Positions 25,052 to 33,272 are shown, numbered from the stretch's first letter. The stretch: 64,000 nt of DNA from Legionella massiliensis (GCF_000756815.1 NZ_CCVW01000001.1:1106001-1170000), one strand, 5' to 3'. The notes: generated by a model from the sequence alone, not told the origin. Numbers and translations: made by a program.

Positions 25052-28000
25052 ATGACTATCTATTATACACAAGCCAGCGCCGGTTCTGGAAAAACAACGA
25101 GCATTGAAAATGTAGTTACTGAAAAACTTATTAGTAAACAGCTTGAGCCACATCAAATCATGGCAGTTACATTTACAGAAGATGCAGCTGCTGAATTAAA
25201 AGAGAGAATCAGTCAGTCTCTTATAGCCAAAGGTAATCTATTTTTGGCAACGAGTATAATGAATTCACCGATTGGAACGGTTCATAGTGTTTTTGGTCAA
25301 CTGCTTGTGGATTTTGCCTTTGAGCTTGGTCTTTCACCTGAACAACAAGTAATTGACCCGTCTGATACAGAACAAATACTTGCTGAGGCCTTGGACAACA
25401 GTCTTGATGCTAAGAGGATTAAACAGCTTAATTATCTTGGAAATAGATTGAATGTAGACGACTGGAGAACAGTGATACATGATCTGATTCAATTATCTCG
25501 TTCTAATAATTTCTCAGATGAAGATATGGCTGTTTTTGCTGAGTTATCTATTAAGGATCTTATAAATTTATTACCTCCAATTGATGAAGGGATTAATGAA
25601 TCAGCATTTAGGTTGGTTATTCAACAGGCTATAGAGACTGGTCGTGTCGTAGACAATCCAACAAAAGGATTAAGCTCTACTATAGAAGATTGTGAAAAAA
25701 TTTTGAGAAAGGCCAGATTTGACTGGCAGGACTGGATTAAATTAAGCAAATTAAGCCCAACTAAAAAGGGGGAACTTGCATTCGCTCAAACCAAATTAGT
25801 CGGTGCTTCTGTCCTAAAATGTAAAGATTTTCAGGAGGAACTATTTGGTTTTATCCGTGAGATTTTTACTACAACTGCAATTGTTTTGAAAGATTTTCAA
25901 TTAACCAAAAAATCCCGAGGCTTCATTGATTTTGTAGATCAAGAACAATTGGCATTACATGCTTTAGATAATCCCATCATTCAGGAACGAATAAAAAATG
26001 AGATACGTTTTTTGATTATTGATGAATTCCAAGATACTAACCCAATCCAATTGGCATTGTTTTCTAAACTGTCATTACTGGTAGAAGATATTCTTATGGT
26101 TGGTGATGCTAAACAGGCTATTTATGGTTTTAGAGGTAGTGATCCTCGGTTGGCTTTAAATGTGTTGGATTTTGTACAAAAGGGAGGCGGTGAGATATCA
26201 ACATTACCTAATTCATATCGTTCAAGACCAGGACTTGTTGCACTTACCAATGAATTATTTACTCAACCTTTCAGTCATTTGTTAACTCCTGAGCAGGTTC
26301 AATTGGCATCAGTTCGAAAAGATAAATTAGAAACAGCTGAAGTGGAATGGTGGACCTTGGTAACTGAAGGTAGACCAAATAAAAACATTATGATAAATAC
26401 ACTTGCTCAAGGTATTAAGGATCACATCCATACCGGTGTTAAGATTATGGACAGAGAAACTAAAGAGCATCGATTTGCTACCTGGCGTGATTTAGCGGTT
26501 CTTTGTCGTGGTAATTCAGAAATTTCTGAGTTAGCGGGTTCTTTGGCAAAGATGGGGGTCCCTGTTTCGTTTAAGAGAAGTGGACTTCTTGAGACGCCTG
26601 AAGTTAGTTTGGCTCTAGCTTGTTTACGTCTTCTGATAGACCCCTCTGATTCTTTAGCCAGTGCTGAAATTGTATGTTTGGCAGCAAATACTGGTCCCGA
26701 AACTTGGCTGAGAGAGCGGTTAAATGGAATAGAAACCTCCAAATCGAATATTTGGGATGAAAATGCTCATCCTATTTTAGATAAGTTAGCCAAGGTAAGA
26801 AAACAAGTAAGTATGTTAAGTACTGGCGAAGCTTTAGATTTAGCAATGCTTACGGCAGATGTTTACTCAATTGTAGCTGCATGGGGGGAGAACACAAAAC
26901 TTGCAGAACATCGGTTCGCTAATCTTGCAGCACTCAGTGAGTTTGTCAATGAATATGAAAATCATTGTGAAACTCAATTTATGGCAGCCACCCCTTCTGG
27001 ATTTATTCTTTGGTTAAAAAACAAAGAGCAGAATAATTCAGATAATCAGGCAGCAAATCCTGGTGATGCCGTTACGTTAACAACTTATCATGGCTCAAAA
27101 GGATTAGAATGGCCCATAGTAGTTTGCTCTAGTTTAGATAGTTCATTGAAATTATCCCTTTATGGAATCAGGATCGTTCAAGATAATTTTGATTTTGATT
27201 GGAATAATCCATTAAAAGGTCGGGCTATTCGCTATATCCCTAATCCATTTCCAGACCAGAAAGCTAATGAGCCTCTTAATGATTTGTTGAAACAACTCAA
27301 TGATTGGACTGCAAATGAACGACAAGAAGTTAATGAGGCTATTCAGTTACTTTATGTTGGGATGACTCGAGCAAGAGACCAATTAATCCTCCCAACCTTG
27401 AATAAGAATGAGTATGTTGGTGAATGGTTAAAATTATTAAACAGTAACTTTTTACCTTTAAAAGGAGGGGATTTACAAATTGGTTCGAATACTTTGAAAG
27501 TAAAATCGAGAACAGTATTATATCAGGTTGAAAATCAAGTCTTACCTGCAGCCAAAAGATTGAAATATTGGTTTAATTCAGAGGCAGAGAAATCGTTGCA
27601 AGACAGGATGGTATATAATCAGCCCGCCTCTAACTGTTCTCCAATAGAAACGGCCCAAGGGAATATTATTCATAACTTTGATTCAAGGATAAAATTAAGC
27701 GGTCCTGTGGAAATGGAAGATCTTGGTGTAGCCTTACATCACTGTCTTGCAATATTGATTAATAATCCAGAAGCTGACCATAGCATCATTAATAGTATAA
27801 TTAATAATAAAGTTCCGGGCATAATTAATCCTGAGCACGTCATCGCTCGAGGCAAGGAGCTATTAAACTGGATTAATTCAACTTTTCCTGAATCTAAAAT
27901 GCATACAGAACTACCTTTTACTCAACATCTTGATAATGGCGGCATTAGGCAAGGTGAAATGGATCTGGTTTTGGAGACCTCGACGGGGTGGTATATAATT

Positions 28001-28174
28001 GACCATAAATCCAATCCACAACCATCAACAAATTGGGTTGATATTGCTCTTCAATATAGCGGGCAATTATCAGCATACAAACATACACTGGAAGCTCTCT
28101 CCAATAAAAAAGTGTTAGGTACGTTTATTCACTTTACTATTGGTGGGGGACTAGTTGAGGTAATAGTAGATTAA
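25052..28174 (+). CDS. AddA/RecB-like UvrD helicase-nuclease, defence-associated
   Basis: The 1040 residues form a superfamily 1A helicase with a C-terminal nuclease. Motif I is QASAGSGKTT, with K14, and motif Ia is AVTFTEDAAAELKERI. Motif II is LIIDEFQDTNP (324-329) and motif III is GDAKQAIYGFRGSDPR. Later motifs are TLPNSYRS, TLTTYHGSKGLEWPIVV and LLYVGMTRARDQ. The nuclease has GEMDLVL (D971) and YIIDHKS (D984 and K986), with the downstream QLSAYKHTLE helix. This is the AddA arrangement. The pair is separate from any core RecBCD. With the AddB-like protein it could replace the missing HsdR as the effector nuclease. Confidence 0.85.
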   Translation: MTIYYTQASAGSGKTTSIENVVTEKLISKQLEPHQIMAVTFTEDAAAELKERISQSLIAKGNLFLATSIMNSPIGTVHSVFGQLLVDFAFELGLSPEQQVIDPSDTEQILAEALDNSLDAKRIKQLNYLGNRLNVDDWRTVIHDLIQLSRSNNFSDEDMAVFAELSIKDLINLLPPIDEGINESAFRLVIQQAIETGRVVDNPTKGLSSTIEDCEKILRKARFDWQDWIKLSKLSPTKKGELAFAQTKLVGASVLKCKDFQEELFGFIREIFTTTAIVLKDFQLTKKSRGFIDFVDQEQLALHALDNPIIQERIKNEIRFLIIDEFQDTNPIQLALFSKLSLLVEDILMVGDAKQAIYGFRGSDPRLALNVLDFVQKGGGEISTLPNSYRSRPGLVALTNELFTQPFSHLLTPEQVQLASVRKDKLETAEVEWWTLVTEGRPNKNIMINTLAQGIKDHIHTGVKIMDRETKEHRFATWRDLAVLCRGNSEISELAGSLAKMGVPVSFKRSGLLETPEVSLALACLRLLIDPSDSLASAEIVCLAANTGPETWLRERLNGIETSKSNIWDENAHPILDKLAKVRKQVSMLSTGEALDLAMLTADVYSIVAAWGENTKLAEHRFANLAALSEFVNEYENHCETQFMAATPSGFILWLKNKEQNNSDNQAANPGDAVTLTTYHGSKGLEWPIVVCSSLDSSLKLSLYGIRIVQDNFDFDWNNPLKGRAIRYIPNPFPDQKANEPLNDLLKQLNDWTANERQEVNEAIQLLYVGMTRARDQLILPTLNKNEYVGEWLKLLNSNFLPLKGGDLQIGSNTLKVKSRTVLYQVENQVLPAAKRLKYWFNSEAEKSLQDRMVYNQPASNCSPIETAQGNIIHNFDSRIKLSGPVEMEDLGVALHHCLAILINNPEADHSIINSIINNKVPGIINPEHVIARGKELLNWINSTFPESKMHTELPFTQHLDNGGIRQGEMDLVLETSTGWYIIDHKSNPQPSTNWVDIALQYSGQLSAYKHTLEALSNKKVLGTFIHFTIGGGLVEVIVD

Positions 28175-28207
28175 TCACTGAATTTATAGAACTATGGTTT
28201 TTCAAGT

Positions 28208-29488
28208 TCAAGTATACAGCTTAAACTTAAGGAATTGGCGATGTTGAATCGCTATAATCAAAAAAGAAAATAGAACTAAAGCAAAAACTAATATTGATGG
28301 TGAGGATGCAATTTTTGTAGTTCTCACCAATAACAGCGATGCTAATGGTGCCAATCCAGCAGATAAACTAGCAGCAGTAGAGTATAAAACTGATAAAACG
28401 GTACACCTTAATTTGATAGGAAACATCTCAGATAATATCACGGGAACTGTTGCATAGTAGGCTCCAGCTGGGATTGCAATTAAAGCCTGCCCCAATAAAA
28501 GATTGTAGATATCATGATGAGAAAGGGCATAAAAAAATGGCTGGGACAGGATTAAAAACCCAATACTCGCAGCTATAACAATCTTCTCTCGATTCACTTT
28601 ATCCGATAATTTCCCAATTAATGGAAATACACCCAACAAAACAATTAACGAAAGAATATTTGAAAAAATAATTTCATGATCTTGAAAGTGCCCATATAAA
28701 TGAGCCTGAAGGGGACCATATATAAAAATCTGAAAGGTAGTGGTTACCCCTAAACAGCTTAAAACGAATACATAGAGCGCTTGAATTTTATTGTCTTTGA
28801 TATAGTTGATTGATTCACTTAGTAAACTCCTGAACTTGGGCTTTGGTCTATCTGAATAATAAACGATGTATTCCATACTCTCGGGAATGCATAGACGGAT
28901 ATACAGGCCTATTGATGATCCCAGCAAAGCTAACACAAAAGGTATTCGCCAGATTAACCAATCATGTTCAGGGCTATATTTAGTAAAATAGGACACTATG
29001 AGTGCTACTAGGGAAGCTAGTAATAATCCTGACATGGCACCGAAAGAAGCCCAACTTCCTGAGTATCCCTTTTGTGATGCCTCTGCGTTTTCTACCAGAT
29101 AGGCTGATGAATTCAGATATTCTGCGCCACACGAGAAACTTTGGACAATCCTGAGTACCAATAAGGTGAATACAGAAAATGCCCCTATGGCGCTATTAGG
29201 GGGTATAAATCCAATGAGCGTTGTAGATACTCCCATCGTTAGTATGGAGGCGGCGAGTATGATTTTTCTTCCATAGATATCAGAGAGCAAACCCATAAAT
29301 AATGCGCCTATAGGTCTGGCAAGATAGCCGGCAAAGAAGGTTAGTAAGACAATGAAAAAACTTGTAGGTGCATCCCCAATTAAATATTTAGCTAAGTAGA
29401 CAGTAAGTAGGCCGCAGATCGCCATATCAAAAGATTCAATTAAATTGCCTAGTGTGCCTGCCAATATGATTCGGGTTTGATGCTTCAT
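28208..29488 (-). CDS. MFS transporter, metabolite:H+ symporter (ProP-like) type
   Basis: The 426-residue protein has 12 hydrophobic segments. The N-terminal half shows LGNLIESFDMAICGLLTVYLAK and the MFS loop 2-3 signature GLLSDIYGRKIILAASI, with R and D residues in place. The conserved YLARPIGALFMG precedes it. This subfamily (ProP/KgtP-like) carries osmolytes, dicarboxylates or sugars with protons, and substrate cannot be told from sequence. In Legionella many MFS proteins help obtain amino acids in the host. It lies in the ICE cargo next to a deformylase gene, 4 bp downstream of it, so the two probably share a transcript. Confidence 0.85.
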   Translation of the reverse strand: MKHQTRIILAGTLGNLIESFDMAICGLLTVYLAKYLIGDAPTSFFIVLLTFFAGYLARPIGALFMGLLSDIYGRKIILAASILTMGVSTTLIGFIPPNSAIGAFSVFTLLVLRIVQSFSCGAEYLNSSAYLVENAEASQKGYSGSWASFGAMSGLLLASLVALIVSYFTKYSPEHDWLIWRIPFVLALLGSSIGLYIRLCIPESMEYIVYYSDRPKPKFRSLLSESINYIKDNKIQALYVFVLSCLGVTTTFQIFIYGPLQAHLYGHFQDHEIIFSNILSLIVLLGVFPLIGKLSDKVNREKIVIAASIGFLILSQPFFYALSHHDIYNLLLGQALIAIPAGAYYATVPVILSEMFPIKLRCTVLSVLYSTAASLSAGLAPLASLLLVRTTKIASSPSILVFALVLFSFLIIAIQHRQFLKFKLYT

Positions 29489-29492
29489 ATCA

Positions 29493-30011
29493 CTATCCTT
29501 TAGGTTGCATAGCTGATCGGGTAGTCAGGGACTCTTGATCTTCCATTCTATCTAGGAATAAATAGCCATCGAGGTGGTCTATCTCATGTTGGAGTATACG
29601 GGCTTCAAGTCCTGTGGCTCTTTTAGTAATCTGATTGCCATCCATGTCAAAGCCTGAATATTCAATTTCCATAGCACGGGGTACTTGTCCCATTAATTCG
29701 CCACAGTTTAAACACCCCTCATAACCAACTTGGATCTCATCGGATAAAACTCTTAGAGAAGGGTTAATGAGCACTGTGTCTGGTATGGGATATTCCGGTT
29801 TTCTACTTTTGGTATAACCCGTACTGAAGACAATCACTCTTTTGCTAACGCCGATCTGTGGTGCTGCCACCCCTACAGCTCCTTTATCAGCCATGATGTC
29901 AAACATGGTTTTAACTAAATTCTTAAGCCATGGGCTGCCGAATTCCGATTGTGTAACAGGTTCGGCTGTCTGTTTTAGTAGAGGATCATCTTTATCCAGT
30001 AGTTCGTTCAT
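29493..30011 (-). CDS. def: Peptide deformylase, ICE-encoded extra copy
   Basis: The 172-residue enzyme has all three deformylase motifs: GAVGVAAPQIGVS (motif I), YEGCLNCGELMG (motif II, with the metal-binding Cys) and LQHEIDHLDGYLF (motif III, HExDH). Motif II is EGCLN-C instead of the common EGCLS, which points to a divergent subtype. The enzyme removes formyl groups from new N-termini. As cargo of a mobile element it would be an extra copy beside the core genome enzyme, which could change sensitivity to deformylase inhibitors. It overlaps the upstream sensor gene by 20 bp. The substrate pocket cannot be judged further. Confidence 0.9.
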   Translation of the reverse strand: MNELLDKDDPLLKQTAEPVTQSEFGSPWLKNLVKTMFDIMADKGAVGVAAPQIGVSKRVIVFSTGYTKSRKPEYPIPDTVLINPSLRVLSDEIQVGYEGCLNCGELMGQVPRAMEIEYSGFDMDGNQITKRATGLEARILQHEIDHLDGYLFLDRMEDQESLTTRSAMQPKG

Positions 30012-30606
30012 AGTTCACCTGTTGGTTAATTATTAAAGTTAGTTTCGGTTTGGTTGAAACACTGGGTAGCTTGTCTGGAAAGGTTAAATATTGTTGAAGG
30101 TTTCTTAATGCAAATTTCCCCATGGCCAGTAGTCTGTCGCAATGCGCTGAACTTTTACTTTGGACATTGGGATTTATTCTTTTTAATCCACAGGAAATGA
30201 CCACTCGGTAGGAATCATAGTCTGTTGGAATGGAGATGCCGGTTATCAGTCCAGGTTCAATTTGTTTATACTTTTCAATTTCTTCTGCGCAGTTCCAATG
30301 CGACAGCTCAGCCCATAATTTAGGTTCATCTTGATAAATAAAGTTGGTTTGGTAGCTGCCGTCAAACAACCAAAGGTTTTTCTCAATCAGGTTTTGTTCT
30401 ATGGAGGGTTTTGATGAGATGAAAAAAATCTGACCCTTAGAGTTGATCAGGGCAATAGAAATATAGTCGGTTTCTATTTGCCCCAATACATCCGAAAACA
30501 CTTTGCGCATAGTCACATAGTGCTCAAAGAGAAATTCCTTGGCATTGGGGTGTAGTCTTAATTCAACAGCTGATACATCCATATCTACAAACTTCTTATA
30601 CTGCAT
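29992..30606 (-). CDS. Possible sensor-domain protein downstream of an HTH repressor
   Basis: The family is not recognised. The protein is about 204 residues from ATG 30606 (MQYKKFVDMD...). An alternative TTG at 30651 would add 15 residues but has no good ribosome site. Residues 10 to 175 look PAS/GAF-like: ISIALINSKGQIFFISSKPS, NFIYQDEPKLWAELSHWNCA and ITGISIPTDYDSYRVVISCG. No membrane segment and no enzyme motif is seen. The start overlaps the end of the repressor gene by 11 bp and the stop overlaps def by 20 bp. It may modulate the repressor. That pairing is inferred from coupling. Confidence 0.55.
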   Translation of the reverse strand: MQYKKFVDMDVSAVELRLHPNAKEFLFEHYVTMRKVFSDVLGQIETDYISIALINSKGQIFFISSKPSIEQNLIEKNLWLFDGSYQTNFIYQDEPKLWAELSHWNCAEEIEKYKQIEPGLITGISIPTDYDSYRVVISCGLKRINPNVQSKSSAHCDRLLAMGKFALRNLQQYLTFPDKLPSVSTKPKLTLIINQQVNYERTTG

Positions 30607-31087
30607 GACTGTGCTTTTTTCTCTTTTCTTCGTAGGAAGAAATTGAACCAATGGCCAAGTCTATGATTTTTAGTAAATTATTGTCCGAAGTGTCAATCAC
30701 TTTGACCTCTTTGATTAATCCTAACACAAAGTCAGCGTAATCGTCATTACTCCCATGCGAAACGGGGTAAAGATGATGGCTTTGTTTTAGGATGTAGTGA
30801 AGCAGCTTTTCATCGACTTCATTCTTCTTGGAAAAATTATCCCCCTCATCTCCGAATAACAGCCAACCCGGGTTAACCTGAAGATGTTGAGCCAGCTGTT
30901 TAACTTTCTCATAATCTGGAAGGGCATCACCGCGAATATAACGTCTACAGATTTGTTCAGAAGCCCCAGTGAACTCCGCCAGGGTTTTAATACAAATACC
31001 ATTGGGGGAACGGGAAGCAGTATGTCCTTTATCTTTGAGGGTATTAATCAAGCGATTAGCAAATGATTGATAGGTTCCCTTACTCAT
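30596..31087 (-). CDS. Phage-type HTH transcriptional repressor
   Basis: The start is ATG 31087 (MSKGTYQSFANRL), which has AAGGA eight bases upstream. An in-frame upstream ATG at 31144 lacks this and would put the start into the operator region. The 163 residues begin with a CI/Cro-like HTH: FANRLINTLKDKGHT, IKTLAEFTGASEQICRRYI and RGDALPDYEKVKQLAQHLQV, followed by NPGWLLFGDEGD, typical of phage-type repressors. The C-terminal part is helical and no LexA-type protease is visible. It is divergent from the small rightward genes leading to the integrase and likely controls them through the 31088-31292 region. Confidence 0.75.
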   Translation of the reverse strand: MSKGTYQSFANRLINTLKDKGHTASRSPNGICIKTLAEFTGASEQICRRYIRGDALPDYEKVKQLAQHLQVNPGWLLFGDEGDNFSKKNEVDEKLLHYILKQSHHLYPVSHGSNDDYADFVLGLIKEVKVIDTSDNNLLKIIDLAIGSISSYEEKRKKHSHAV

Positions 31088-31292
31088 AGAATTAATCCTT
31101 GTAATGCTAAGTCCAAAAAAAGTTACCATAATAATCGGTATCAATCAATATCATATCGTATCTTAATTAAAATATCTTAAAAACCGGTATTGATAAAATA
31201 ATTAATATCATATTAATATCAATTTCGTGGAATGATGCTAAATGTTAATTCGGCTTGGACTTTATTAGAAATGATTTACAGGAGTATGTCGT
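31088..31292. promoter_or_regulatory. Divergent control region with TATTGAT-type half sites
   Basis: About 205 bp of strongly AT-rich DNA separate the repressor and the rightward small genes. It carries repeated half sites of TATCAAT or its complement ATTGATA: GTATCAATCAATA at 31138-31150, CCGGTATTGATA at about 31182-31193, and AATATCATATTAATATCAAT at about 31202-31221. The 13-mer at 31138 is identical to 4037-4049. This looks like a multi-operator region. Confidence 0.5.
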
Positions 31293-31538
31293 ATGTTTCA
31301 CGATCAGAAGATCTCAATTTATAAAGGTATCATTCAATATTTATTGGACTCTACCGAATTTTCGTTGCAGCGCATTGCAAACATGTCTAATTCAGAAATA
31401 TGTCATCTGCAATTGATTTATAACCATAATCGCTTACCCAAACATGGCAAGGTTGAGTTGAATCTACTCAAATTATTTTCCCTTGTCGTGGACATGGAAC
31501 TAAAAGGCGAATGGAAGGCTCGTGTAGAGCTTAAATAA
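31293..31538 (+). CDS. Small HTH-like protein, integrase-region
   Basis: The 81-residue product starts at ATG 31293 with AGGAG nine to ten bases upstream. It contains a helix pair (FSLQRIANMSNSEICHLQLI) like an HTH, then YNHNRLPKHGKVELNLLKLF. The family is not recognised, but small proteins like this next to AlpA-type genes are common in Legionella mobile elements, probably as regulators. It is the first gene of the rightward set that leads to the integrase. Confidence 0.6.
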   Translation: MFHDQKISIYKGIIQYLLDSTEFSLQRIANMSNSEICHLQLIYNHNRLPKHGKVELNLLKLFSLVVDMELKGEWKARVELK

Positions 31539-31545
31539 CCAGGGA

Positions 31546-31767
31546 ATGGGGGAATCAAGAATGCAGGCAAAAGATAGCAATTTCAAGCAACAGCTCTTAT
31601 TTATCAATGACATTGAAATCATCATTGGAAAAGACCGACTGACCTTGAGAAGGTGGTGGATGGATGGAAAATTTCCTAAGCCAGTTAAACTTCATGGCAG
31701 AACCCTGGTCTGGCATAAAGATGATATTGATGAGTGGATAAGCCGAAATATAAGAAAGAAGCCATAA
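31546..31767 (+). CDS. AlpA-like DNA-binding protein
   Basis: The 73 residues have the AlpA/MerR-like winged-helix pattern: FINDIEIIIGKDRLTLRRWW, MDGKFPKPVKLHGRTLVWHK and DIDEWISRNI. AlpA proteins activate integrase or excision genes in phage-like elements. The start at 31546 lies after AGGGA; Met-6 (31561) is an alternative. It lies 7 bp after the previous gene. Confidence 0.8.
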   Translation: MGESRMQAKDSNFKQQLLFINDIEIIIGKDRLTLRRWWMDGKFPKPVKLHGRTLVWHKDDIDEWISRNIRKKP

Positions 31768-31779
31768 ATTCAGGATGAA

Positions 31780-32139
31780 GTGATGAGTATGTTTAATATA
31801 TTACCAAGATTGATAAGACTTAGGGATGCGCCAGCTTATTTAGGTATGGATAGGCATCGATTTAATAAAGAAGTAAGGCCTGTGTTGCGAGAAATTCAGA
31901 TTGGTTCTCAAGGAGTGGCTTTCGACAGACTTGATTTAGACGCATGGGTAGACGATTATATACAGTGTAGTGATCGACCCGCGGCATCCGAGCGTAGGAG
32001 TTTGGAATTATGGGGCGAAAACGCATACCAGGGATCTACAAAAAAGGTAGTCACTGGCAAATTGACAAAAAAATCTTTGGATACAGACTTTGCGAAAGCA
32101 CTGGTACAGGCGACCTCGAAGAAGCCGAGAAATATTTAG
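31780..32139 (+). CDS. Excisionase-like HTH protein overlapping the integrase
   Basis: The 119-residue protein has an excisionase/HTH_17 pattern in its first 65 residues: LIRLRDAPAYLGMDRHRFNK, VRPVLREIQIGSQGVAFDRL and DLDAWVDDYI. The rest, after RRSLELWGEN, is basic and low in structure. The last 130 bp of the gene overlap the beginning of the integrase gene in another frame, so either the protein tail or the integrase start is constrained by the other. Start could also be Met-2 or Met-4. It probably binds attachment DNA or regulates excision. Confidence 0.65.
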   Translation: MMSMFNILPRLIRLRDAPAYLGMDRHRFNKEVRPVLREIQIGSQGVAFDRLDLDAWVDDYIQCSDRPAASERRSLELWGENAYQGSTKKVVTGKLTKKSLDTDFAKALVQATSKKPRNI

Positions 32140-33137
32140 CAAGACGGATTGATGAAATTCGCCAAGCGACAGTATACGGTGTCAGGCCTAAGCGAAGTTT
32201 TATGGAAGCCGCGACTAAATTTCTGATGGAAAATCAGCATAAACGCAGCATTGATGACGATGCAGGGCGTTTACGCGAGGTAGTAAAGTACATTGGTGAT
32301 TTATCGTTGGAATCTATCCATATAGGTTCGCTGCAACCTTTTATTGAAGGTAGAAGAAAGGATGGCGTATCAACCAGAACTATTAATCATGGTTTGAAGG
32401 TGGTACGGCGAATCCTGAATCTTGCAGCAAGTGAATGGATGGATGAGTTTGGCTTAACCTGGTTGGCTAACGCGCCTAAAATTAAGCTCTTACCGGAGCA
32501 TGATTTGCGTAAGCCTTATCCACTGAATTGGGATGAGCAACATCGACTCTTTGATGAGTTACCGTCACACCTGGAAAAGATGGCTTTGTTTGCCGTTAAT
32601 ACGGGTTGTCGAGATCAAGAGATATGTGAGCTGCGTTGGGAATGGGAAATTAAGATTCCCGAAATGCCGCATATTATGGTGTTTATCATACCAGCTGAGT
32701 TGGTTAAAAATGGTGAAGAACGCCTGGTTGTTTGTAATGATACAGCCAGATCGGTTGTGAATAGTGAGCGTGAGAAGCATCCAACGCATGTGTTTAGCTT
32801 TAAAGGCAGGCCTTTAGCCCGGATTTTATCAACGGGCTGGCGAAATGCCAGAGTTAAAGCAGAATTACCACATGTGCGGGTGCATGATTTAAAGCATACC
32901 TTTGGCCGTCGGCTACGTGCTGCTGGGGTAAGTTTTGAAGACAGACAGGATTTGTTGGGACATCGTTCTGGACGAATCACGACGCACTATTCATCGGCTG
33001 AGTTACAGAACCTATTTGAGGCAGCCAATAGAGTTTGTGAGAAGCAAAAGAGCGGGGTGGTTTTGACTTTATTGCGGAACACAAATTTTAAAACCAGGAA
33101 GGTAGCAAATGGTGGTGTAAGTGCAATTTCACTTTAG
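32010..33137 (+). CDS. int: Tyrosine recombinase / ICE integrase
   Basis: This is a 375-residue phage-type integrase. An N-terminal arm-binding-like region (KRIPGIYKKGSHWQIDKKIF) is followed by a core-binding helical domain and the catalytic domain. Catalytic residues visible are the Arg in NTGCRDQEICELRW and the nucleophile Tyr in RITTHYSSAEL, with GH in DLLGHRSG. The H-x-x-R box is HDLKHTFGRRLRAAG, with Lys in the place of Arg. The gene is read toward the 3' end of the tRNA gene 91 bp away, fitting integration there. The 5' 130 bp overlap the excisionase-like gene. Confidence 0.92.
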   Translation: MGRKRIPGIYKKGSHWQIDKKIFGYRLCESTGTGDLEEAEKYLARRIDEIRQATVYGVRPKRSFMEAATKFLMENQHKRSIDDDAGRLREVVKYIGDLSLESIHIGSLQPFIEGRRKDGVSTRTINHGLKVVRRILNLAASEWMDEFGLTWLANAPKIKLLPEHDLRKPYPLNWDEQHRLFDELPSHLEKMALFAVNTGCRDQEICELRWEWEIKIPEMPHIMVFIIPAELVKNGEERLVVCNDTARSVVNSEREKHPTHVFSFKGRPLARILSTGWRNARVKAELPHVRVHDLKHTFGRRLRAAGVSFEDRQDLLGHRSGRITTHYSSAELQNLFEAANRVCEKQKSGVVLTLLRNTNFKTRKVANGGVSAISL

Positions 33138-33227
33138 ATTTTGCACACAGCTCCCGAAGAAGTCCCGAAGCGGGTTTCTAGGAGTTTAAGGTATCAAGTG
33201 TAACTTGTTGATTTATATGACTTTAAT

Positions 33228-33272
33228 TGGTGGGCCCACTAGGACTTGAACCTAGGACCAACGGATTATGAG
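33228..33272. other. Likely ICE attachment site at the tRNA 3' end
   Basis: The tRNA 3' half (T-arm, acceptor and encoded CCA) lies 91 bp beyond the integrase stop, in the place where tRNA-targeting ICEs have one att copy. The exact core cannot be set, because the second copy would be at the far end of the element outside this window. Confidence 0.4.

Larger units (their letters stand above)
1..33272. mobile_element. Integrated conjugative element (ICE), integrase-proximal part
   Basis: The left edge carries genes of the PFGI/GI-type conjugation apparatus and the lvrRABC locus known from Legionella ICEs. The right end carries a tyrosine integrase that points into the 3' end of a tRNA gene, the usual arrangement for tRNA-targeting ICEs. 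Between them sit about 24 kb of defence genes and about 5 kb of other cargo and regulatory genes. The element continues beyond the left edge, so relaxase, most secretion genes and the far attachment site are not visible. The right boundary is set at the tRNA 3' end by inference, because the second att copy lies outside the window. Confidence 0.85.

Noticed and set aside
4423-28174. BREX or DISARM system
   Set aside because: No PglZ, BrxL, BrxA/B, DrmA/B/C or similar is seen, although the large ATPase and kinase are reminiscent of those systems.
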